This document shows, in pieces, positions 24,769 to 32,800 of a stretch of 35,386 bases of DNA. The position numbers were made by a program, and so were the translations under genes. Origin of the DNA: Verrucomicrobiota bacterium (GTDB lineage Bacteria; Verrucomicrobiota; Verrucomicrobiia; Verrucomicrobiales; Verrucomicrobiaceae); NCBI GenBank assembly GCA_026397605.1, contig JAPLUM010000660.1, positions 1 to 35,386 on the forward strand, written 5' to 3'. The notes beneath the pieces were generated by a model. The model did no database searches. It saw only the letters and a program-made list of their open reading frames with translations, and was not told where the DNA came from. Numbering within the stretch: the stretch's first letter is position 1; each line of letters begins with the position of its first letter.

Positions 24769-26811
24769 TCATTTCCCCAGCGGCAGCTCGACACACACCG
24801 TCGTGCCTTTTCCCGACACGCTTTCCCATTTCACCTCGGCACCGACTTTCCTCGCTCGTTCGCGGATGCCGATGCAGCCGAAGTGACCGGGTTGGCCGTG
24901 GGTTTGGGCGGTGGGGTCAAAGCCTTGGCCGTTGTCGATGATGCGGAGAGACAGGAGTGAGGGAGTGGTGGAGAGGTGAAGCTGGATTTGGGTGGGCTGG
25001 GCGTGTTTGAGGGCGTTGGTTATGGCCTCTTGGGCGATCATGCGGAGGTGGTGAGTGACGGGCGGCGGGATGGGGCCGATGGGGTGGAGGTCGAGCGTGA
25101 TGGCGATGCCTTCGGGAGCTTTGTTGGCGAGGAGTTGCAGGGCCTCGGGCAGGTTGGTGGCGTGCGCGGTGTCGTCGCGGAGGTCGGAGACGAGGTTGCG
25201 GGCTTCGCTTTGGATGCGGGAGACGAGGTTGCGTGAGGTTCCGAGGAGGCTGCGGGCTTTGTCTTCAAGCGGACGCGTTAGGGCTGCATCGAGCCGGAGT
25301 GAAAGGCCGGTGAGTTCTTGCTCCAAGGTGTCGTGGAATTCGCGGGCGATGCGCTGGCGTTCTTCGAGCGTGGCTTGTTCGACGATCCTGCGTTCGAGTC
25401 GGGTGATTTGGCGGCGTTGCTGAGTGATCCAGAACAAGCTGAGCGAAACGATGGCACCGAGGATGCTGATGGTCATGATGAGGCGTTGGGCATCCCAAAA
25501 CGGTGCTTTGCTGAGGATGCGAATATCCGAGATCGAACGCAAGAGCAGCGAGGCGCGATCTGGCTCGGAACGGAAGCCTTTGTCAGTGCTGGCAGATTCG
25601 ACAAGGCAAATGCCGGTGAGTGCGCAGGAAGAGCCGAGTTCAAAGTCCGGCGTGTTTGATTGAAGTAGGAAAGCACGGATAGGGGTGCCGCCAGAGGTGA
25701 AGCGTAGCTCGAAGCCATCGGCAGTGCGTAAAACATCCTGAAGCACGGCAGGTGACCTGAGATGCACGAGATCGGCATCGTGTGAGCCATCTAGGAAATC
25801 TTGGAGTGAAATATTGACCGCCTCAGGTGCGTCCGCAGGCTCGGTATTGAGTAAGAGCGCATCCGCCAATGAGGCGCTGAATCCAGCCATGATGGGAAAA
25901 CCGATGATCTCGGCTGAATGACCCGACGTGAGATCCATCGGCGTATTGAGTCGGATGGCGATGGAAGGCGATAGCTGTGGTGTTTCGGGTTTATCTTTCG
26001 GGGCTTCGCGTGGTGGCGGAGGTGGTGTGGAATCACGCAGAAAAACACGACCATCAGGGAAAGCCGCGAGCACCGTTCCACGAATGCGGGCACGGTGTTG
26101 GGGCTCATCCGCAGAGCCAAAAGGCAAGAGTGCGGCGACAGAGGTGATGGGCAGCGAATCGGCAGCAGACGGGACATGGATCACGACGACATCACTCCAA
26201 TCGGTGACACGTAAATAGGGGAACACGAGTTGCCGCCGATCATTGATGCCGCCAGCGGCGAGGGCGGTGATGCGCAGGCGGGCATCGATCAGATTGGGCG
26301 CAGATGCCAGGGCTGCATCGACACGGACCTCGATCACACGACTGCCGATGGCCAGTCGGAGTAGGCTGCGATTTTCATCCAAGGGCGTGAGTGTGCGCCC
26401 GAGGCCTTCGATGCTGACTCTTTGGTAATGAAAGCGCCCGGTGGTGAGGTCCTCGTAACCTGCTTTTACCGGCTCTGGCGCTGGCCCATGCCCTAGAATA
26501 TGCAACTCAATCACATCAACCCCGGGCAGATAAAGCCCAGCCATTGTGAAGCCTTTGACCCGCACTTGATCACCCACAATCAGGTCATGGCGGGCAGGTT
26601 TAAAATGCAGGTGAGTACCCGCACTGTTGTCCTGGACAAAAGCCGTGCCGCCACTCTCCACAAAGCCAATGGTGGCCGTGAGATCGACAGGCAGTTTCTC
26701 CAAAGACCGCTCATACGGCAGTGTGCGGATGTCGATGGCGCGAGTCAGCACGTTTTGACCCGCAGCCTGGGAAAGCAGCAGAAGAGAAAGGAGTGCAGTG
26801 CGCGGAATCAC
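24769..26811 (-). CDS. Sensor histidine kinase with long N-terminal tandem beta-domain (OB-like) sensor
   Basis: Signal peptide; ~430-aa beta-rich region; TM (RLIMTISILGAIVSLSLFWI); EERQRIAREFHDTLEQELTGLSLRL (HisKA_3); MIAQEAITNALKHAQPT, IIDNGQGFDP, GCIGIRERARKVGAE (HATPase). GTG start at 26811. Confidence 0.9.
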   Translation of the reverse strand: MIPRTALLSLLLLSQAAGQNVLTRAIDIRTLPYERSLEKLPVDLTATIGFVESGGTAFVQDNSAGTHLHFKPARHDLIVGDQVRVKGFTMAGLYLPGVDVIELHILGHGPAPEPVKAGYEDLTTGRFHYQRVSIEGLGRTLTPLDENRSLLRLAIGSRVIEVRVDAALASAPNLIDARLRITALAAGGINDRRQLVFPYLRVTDWSDVVVIHVPSAADSLPITSVAALLPFGSADEPQHRARIRGTVLAAFPDGRVFLRDSTPPPPPREAPKDKPETPQLSPSIAIRLNTPMDLTSGHSAEIIGFPIMAGFSASLADALLLNTEPADAPEAVNISLQDFLDGSHDADLVHLRSPAVLQDVLRTADGFELRFTSGGTPIRAFLLQSNTPDFELGSSCALTGICLVESASTDKGFRSEPDRASLLLRSISDIRILSKAPFWDAQRLIMTISILGAIVSLSLFWITQQRRQITRLERRIVEQATLEERQRIAREFHDTLEQELTGLSLRLDAALTRPLEDKARSLLGTSRNLVSRIQSEARNLVSDLRDDTAHATNLPEALQLLANKAPEGIAITLDLHPIGPIPPPVTHHLRMIAQEAITNALKHAQPTQIQLHLSTTPSLLSLRIIDNGQGFDPTAQTHGQPGHFGCIGIRERARKVGAEVKWESVSGKGTTVCVELPLGK

Positions 26812-26814
26812 AGG

Positions 26815-28317
26815 TCAGAAACTATCCGGCAGCTTACCCCAGTCGCCAGTGTCTTCACCATCACTTTCGGGGAGGCTAGCGATGGGACGGCCATCATGAT
26901 CACTGACGGTAACGACGCCGCCTTTAGGCGTGGCCACGGCCTGGATGCCCGTACTGCCAGTATTATTGAGATGCAGTCCACCGGCTTCTTCATAGACCCC
27001 CATGGCCACGCGCTGGAAGCCGAGGTCATTATTGATGAGCATGCGACCACCATGATCCGTAGCATCCAAGGTGAGCTGAGCAGTACCATCGACAGTCGCA
27101 AGCACCACCGAGCCCGCGACGGGACCGCCGGAAAGTGAGGCAATGCCTGCGCTCTCGGCGGAGGGACCGTAGGCACAGACGATGCCGCCTTGATCCCCTT
27201 CGCCCAGCATGACGATGGGACGATGATGCTTTTGCACAATGGTCACGGCTTTTTCAGCCGTGACAGCCGTGAGCACTTTCGTCTCTGGATCGACGGGCGA
27301 GATGACCTCGATGGAGGAGACATCTGCACTGGCGATGGCGCGCACGCCTTCTTCATCGGTCAGGCTTTGCAAAGTCAGCGCTGAGTGACTGCCGAAGTGA
27401 TGAGCCAGCATCACCCGCACGTCGCCTTGGGCATCATGCATGGTCAGGCTGCTGGCCACATCTAGCGCCGAGATGTCCACCGACTTTTGCCCACCGATTC
27501 CACGTAGGCAGAGGCTACTGCCAAACTCACCTGCCGTGAGGCTTGCCTGGGTGCCAGTACCAGGGATTTTGTTTTCGTGCACACAGATTTCAGCCGCACC
27601 GGTCATGGCTAAGATGGAAACGCTATGATCTTCTTCTGGGCTGTGCATGAGCAGTGCAGGACCATCTTCCCTCGCCACTAGCGCGATGGCGTCAGATTGT
27701 CCGGCAATGCCCGCAGTCAACATGCCGCCTGTTTCATCAGCACGCAGTTTTAGCATGGTGTGACCGTTGCCATCAGCAAAGATGAGATTGGTGCTAGGCG
27801 TGGCTTTTTCTCCATCCGGGCTGGGCATCTCCGTAATACCATGGATCAGCACCGCCCGCGCCTGACCATCTTCCTGGAGCACAGCGATGGAGCCACCATC
27901 CTCCTGAGCACGCATCAGGGCACCAGGCTGGCCGTCGTCTGAAAGCACAGCGACGCAGCCACAATTGTCCCGAATGAAGAGGTCCGTCCGAGGTTTAAAA
28001 TCTCGGCCTTTGAGCTGTAAATGAGGATCTCCAGACGACTCGAAGCCCATGTTTACGGCAGGAGCAGACGACTCGGGATAATGCAGGTGGATGTAGCCGC
28101 CATCTGTATCTGCACCCATGTGAACTGCGATGTAGCGCTGATCTTCCGCAGGCCTGACCACGAAATCGGTGCATTCTAAATACACACGGCGGATGCCTTC
28201 AGGGTCGTTTTCGATACTGACCACCTTTTCAAGTTCATCCAGCCGCCCCTGGACCCGCTTGAGTTCTTCTTGCACAACGATGAGAGCTGTTTGGAGATCC
28301 TGTAGTGTCATACTCAT
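26815..28317 (-). CDS. Hypothetical coiled-coil + beta-repeat protein
   Basis: 500 aa, no signal peptide; N-terminal coiled coil (LQDLQTALIVVQEELKRVQGRLDELEKVV), then many short Gly/Asp-turn beta repeats (e.g. GCVAVLSDDGQPGALMRAQEDGGSIAVLQEDGQARAVLIHG). Stop is 3 bp from the HK start. Confidence 0.82.
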   Translation of the reverse strand: MSMTLQDLQTALIVVQEELKRVQGRLDELEKVVSIENDPEGIRRVYLECTDFVVRPAEDQRYIAVHMGADTDGGYIHLHYPESSAPAVNMGFESSGDPHLQLKGRDFKPRTDLFIRDNCGCVAVLSDDGQPGALMRAQEDGGSIAVLQEDGQARAVLIHGITEMPSPDGEKATPSTNLIFADGNGHTMLKLRADETGGMLTAGIAGQSDAIALVAREDGPALLMHSPEEDHSVSILAMTGAAEICVHENKIPGTGTQASLTAGEFGSSLCLRGIGGQKSVDISALDVASSLTMHDAQGDVRVMLAHHFGSHSALTLQSLTDEEGVRAIASADVSSIEVISPVDPETKVLTAVTAEKAVTIVQKHHRPIVMLGEGDQGGIVCAYGPSAESAGIASLSGGPVAGSVVLATVDGTAQLTLDATDHGGRMLINNDLGFQRVAMGVYEEAGGLHLNNTGSTGIQAVATPKGGVVTVSDHDGRPIASLPESDGEDTGDWGKLPDSF

Positions 28318-28410
28318 GGCAGTTTAAAGGTAAGAGTTCCGTCAAAGATAAGCGAGTGCATCCTGAAGGAGCAAGTCTGCATCCATAATCCATGTAACTA
28401 ACGTTTTCAG

Positions 28411-28442
28411 AATGAATCATGGCACATGGCCAATGATGCATT
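28411..28442. promoter_or_regulatory. Interrupted inverted repeat AATGAATCAT-N12-ATGATGCATT upstream of the efflux gene
   Basis: 10-bp arms (9/10 complementary) in the intergenic region between the divergent genes at 28317(-) and 28453(+). Confidence 0.45.
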
Positions 28443-28452
28443 TTACTAGCCC

Positions 28453-29862
28453 ATGCTTATTCGCCACGATTTTTTACGCTCTGCTTGTCTTATCAGTTTG
28501 GTCTGCAGCTCCTGCACTGTAGGGCCTGACTTCAAACTTCCTGAGATGAAGCTCACTTCCCGCTGGAAACAGCAGGCAGATGTTTCAGACCTGGCACTGC
28601 CGGATCAATGGTGGACGCTGTTTAAAAATAGTACGCTCAATGGACTGGTGGAGCGTGCGCTTTTATACAATCAGGATCTAGCAAGTGCCGAGGCACGTGT
28701 CGCCACGGCAAAAGCCATGCTGGGCGTGGAACGCGCGGCCTGGTTTCCTCAGCTCAGCATGGATAACAGAGCTGCCTATGAGCAACTCTCTGCAAACAGT
28801 ATCGGCGCTAACTTGCCACCTGGTGTGCCGCTGCCATCACTGGAGAGAGATCGTCATCAGGCTTTCCTCAATTTGAACTACGAGGTCGACCTCTGGGGAA
28901 AAGTGCGCCGCAGTGTGGAGGCCTCAAAAGCACGTGAAACTGCGTCCGTGGACAATCTGGCGGCTCAGAGACTGGTGGTCGCAGCGGAAGTTTCACGCAG
29001 CTTTTTTCAGATCGCCTCGCTGGATACTCAGGAGCATGTTTTGCAAGAAACCATCGCCCTACGGCAGGAGTCGCTATCACTTCAGCAATCCCGTTTTCAG
29101 GGTGGTCTAGCGAATGAGATGGACGTAGCCCGCTCACGCACCGAGTTGGAATTGGCTAAAAACGACAAGATCAATATCGAGCGTCAACGTGGCAACGCGG
29201 AGAATGCTTTGGCCGTGCTTTGTGGCGAGCTTCCGTCTTCGTTTCGCTTGGCTAAAAGCCACCATTTGCCGAGTCCGCCGAGAATCTCTACTGGCGTGCC
29301 GAGCACTTTGCTTCAGCGTCGTCCAGACATCCGTGCGGCTGAGCAGGCCATGCGCGAGGCCAATGCCAATGTCGGTGTGGCCAAAGCCAACTTTTATCCA
29401 GCTTTCAGCCTCGTCGGCAATGGCGGCTTAGAAAGCGTCGGAGCGGAAGATTTCATCGAGTGGAAAAGCCGCACCGCCAACATTGGTCCACAACTCAGCA
29501 TTCCGATCTTCCAAGGCGGACGTCTGCGGGGAAACATGCGCAGTGCCCAGGCTAAACACCAGGAAAGCGTGGCAGCCTATCGTCAATCGATCCTGACGGC
29601 TCTGGGAGAAGTGGAAAACGCCATGCTAGACGTGAACGCTTACGGTCGCCAACGTGCTGCTGTGAGTGCTGCTGTGGCGGCTTCTCAAGAGACCAGCAAG
29701 CTAGCCCGACTGCGCTATGAAAAAGGCCTAGCTAGCTACTTCGAAGTCGTCGATGCCGACCGCACCGTGCTCACCACACGTCTTCTTCAGGCTCAGCTTG
29801 ATGGCCAGCGCCTCACCGCAACTGTGCAGATGATCCGCGCTTTGGGTGGTGGGTGGAAATGA
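28453..29862 (+). CDS. Efflux transporter outer membrane factor lipoprotein, NodT/OprM family
   Basis: Signal + lipobox-like SLVCSSC|TVGPDFKLPE; DQWWTLF; NLNYEVDLWGKVRRSVEASKA; LLQRRPDIRAAEQAMREANANVGVAKANFYPAFSL; IFQGGRLRGNM. Confidence 0.95.
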   Translation: MLIRHDFLRSACLISLVCSSCTVGPDFKLPEMKLTSRWKQQADVSDLALPDQWWTLFKNSTLNGLVERALLYNQDLASAEARVATAKAMLGVERAAWFPQLSMDNRAAYEQLSANSIGANLPPGVPLPSLERDRHQAFLNLNYEVDLWGKVRRSVEASKARETASVDNLAAQRLVVAAEVSRSFFQIASLDTQEHVLQETIALRQESLSLQQSRFQGGLANEMDVARSRTELELAKNDKINIERQRGNAENALAVLCGELPSSFRLAKSHHLPSPPRISTGVPSTLLQRRPDIRAAEQAMREANANVGVAKANFYPAFSLVGNGGLESVGAEDFIEWKSRTANIGPQLSIPIFQGGRLRGNMRSAQAKHQESVAAYRQSILTALGEVENAMLDVNAYGRQRAAVSAAVAASQETSKLARLRYEKGLASYFEVVDADRTVLTTRLLQAQLDGQRLTATVQMIRALGGGWK

Positions 29863-29889
29863 ACCCGCCCTTCTCACTTAAATCATCAA

Positions 29890-32800
29890 TTAAGGGGTGC
29901 TGATCAGACGAAATTGCCAAGGGAGATCAATGGCGGTGGGAATCAGTAGCCGGACAGTTTCTCGCTTGGTTTCTTGATCTCGTTGAATCTCTTGCACCGA
30001 GTAGTCGATGCCGAAAGTCAGGCTGGACCAGGTTTGGCCATCAAGGCTGGCTTGAAGTGTGACGGCGCTGTCCTGGATGCCAATGTTCCGAGTGTAGCTA
30101 AAGCGGTGCTGTGCCAATGAACTGCTTTGAGTGCTTGATTCAGACCCGATAATCCATACGTCGGCTTGACCATCAGAATCTAGATCTAAAGAGGCTTCAT
30201 TGGATACGAATAATGAGGCGTTAGTAGCGCTGGCGCCGACCCCTCTTTCAAAGACCAGATTATCCATCGCATAAACATCCACCGTGACCTCAGCAGACAC
30301 AAGATCTCTGAAGCTACTTGGGAAAGTGAATGTTTGAAAATCGGCCAGAGGCCCCGTGCTATCTGTGATACCATCTAAAACAAAGCTGGTTGTCACTGTG
30401 GAACCAGTGCTCTTCACCCCATTGAAGGTGATCGTCTTCGGCGCAGCAGAAAGATAACTGTGCTCCGCTAGATCGACGTAATAGAGATGAAAGGTCCCAT
30501 TGTCTGAGCGCTTGATTCTTAAAGGCCGCTGGCTGGCAAGAGGCGCAATGTGCGGGGTGCCATTATTCGGACGATTGATGTGATTGGCTCCGATGCGTAA
30601 AATTTGATTCGGTGTGGTGAAGATGAGGCCATCCTCTGAATAATTGGCGGAGCTACTTTGACTGTTGTCTGCTGGTGCTCCGGTGCTGAAATCAACGGTG
30701 ACAGGATTAATGGCAATCACTTGGGCAGCAACGCTGGTCGTGCGATTGAACTGCGTCTGACCCACGACATTGAAATTTACGACACCCGAAAAGTTGCCAA
30801 CAGAATGAAAGGTGGCGCTGATAGGAACCTGGGCAAATTGGCCTGCATTAATCGTCACTGGCGTGCTCGGAACTTTAAACAGGGCTTGTGTAGAACTGAG
30901 GTTGAGGGTTAGGTCTTGACTGGTGAGATTGCTAACCGTCACATTGATCGACTGAGTACTACCCAGAGGAACGGTTCCAAAATTCACAGCAGTTGGAGCC
31001 AGAGAGACTGCCCCCGGGTCAATGGACGAAAACCGGCGAGTTGTCGGAGAGAAGAGAACCAGGCGCGAGTGATCAGCGGTAGCAGCCATCAGCTCTGTTG
31101 TGAATGGAAGAGATGCTAACAGCTCGGCCTGAGCTGTAGTCGACAAGCTTGAAGTATTAGAAAAAGCCATCTGCCCATTCCAGGAGGAGGCAACAATCGG
31201 CATCTGAAAGTTCGGGATTTGCGCAATGCTACCGCTGCCTGAGTAAGCACCTGCATTGTAAAAAGCACGCTCGCCATTTCCTGATACCACAAAGCGTGAA
31301 CCCAAAGTGCCATTCCAATAATTGGCGGTGCTATAGCTGATGCCTGACGAGCTAAGCGTGTAGCGTTGAATGCCAGTGGTAGAGAGAGATTGCTGCACCG
31401 CTGCAAAAAGCAGCGTGCCATTTCCAGTCGTGCGAGTGAGACTGTCAGGCAAACTGATAGCGCCGCCTACAGCTGCCCCGTTACTAGAATTACGCATCTG
31501 CAAGACATTGGTTGAACTGCGCACGATCACTCGACCGGAAGGTGCATTGTGCAAAGCCTCAGCGGATGACGGAAGCACAAGAGTTCTGACAATCTGATGT
31601 GGCTCCTGACGATGAACAGTCACCATGCGTGTACCATTTTGAGCCAGCACATAGACACGATCATCCCCTGCATGCACGGCAAAGTCCGAGGCCTCGTAGC
31701 CCAAGGGTAGGAGGTGATCGATTTGAGCGTTTAAAGGATTAATCCAGAGCAGCCAAGCCTCTGATGGACTTGCAGGATCTACGTGAAGTGCATAAACCCG
31801 CATCAAGACAGGATCAGCTTCCATTTTGATGATGTTCAGTGAACCCAGCAATCGGAAGTTGACTGTGATGTTGACGGTATCGGCACCTGACGAAAGTGCT
31901 ATCGTCGCTACATTGGATGCAGCCACCAACCCTCTAGGGTCAAGGGTCAATGATAAGGTCACAGGCCCAGCGCCAGAGGTGGATTCAAGACTGAGCCAAG
32001 GACTATTTTCTGAGAGCGTCCATCGGGTATCACTCGCTGCGGTAGCGATGGAGACAGAAGTTTCCACCTTAATCGTGCTGCCCTTTAAAGCTGCTGCAGA
32101 AATAGTCTGTGAAGTGGATACAGCCGTGGGAAGTCGAAAACTCCAGACGCTGCCTTTGATGGTAGTATCATCCAAGTTTCGAATATCGACCCGCCAATAA
32201 TAAGTTAGACCCAGCTGTAAAGTGGAGGGATCGATGGAAAAGCTCCCTGCGGGTGTATTGCCCAGATAAGCCGTGCCCGAAAACTGATTGTTTGCAGCTG
32301 CCACCGCTACTGGATCAGTGCCTAGATACACATCATAACTAGCAGCTGTAGGAGTGCCATTCCAGATCAAAGAGGGAGGAGTGGAAGGTAAGAGGCCACC
32401 ATCTGTCAGAAGTGGCGTTAATTGCGTGGAATTTAGATTGGGCACCTCTAATCGAGCAAGCCGATTCAACGTGCGATGAAGATAAATGAGCGCTTTCTGA
32501 TCTCCATCGAATGCCATGACCCCAGGTGTAGCCGTATAAGTTTTGAGTGTAGCTCCTGTTTCTGAGTCGATCAGTACATCCGTGCCAGCCAAGGCATTCC
32601 CATAGGCTGAGGCAGCGTAAAATGCTAACGGGGAATGCTGCCTTGCAGTACTAAGATCGGCGGCAAACTGATGGTTCTTCGCGATGACCGCCGCACGACC
32701 TGCAGTGAAGAAAACAGGGGTATCAAGTGGCGCCTGAAACAGCGTTGCTGAACTTTGTCCTGTCATGGTTAAGGTGTCTGTACCAGCACTGAGACGCACC

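Noticed and set aside
26500-27138. 212-aa plus-strand ORF
   Set aside because: Antisense to the HK/beta-repeat genes, spanning their junction; no family signature.
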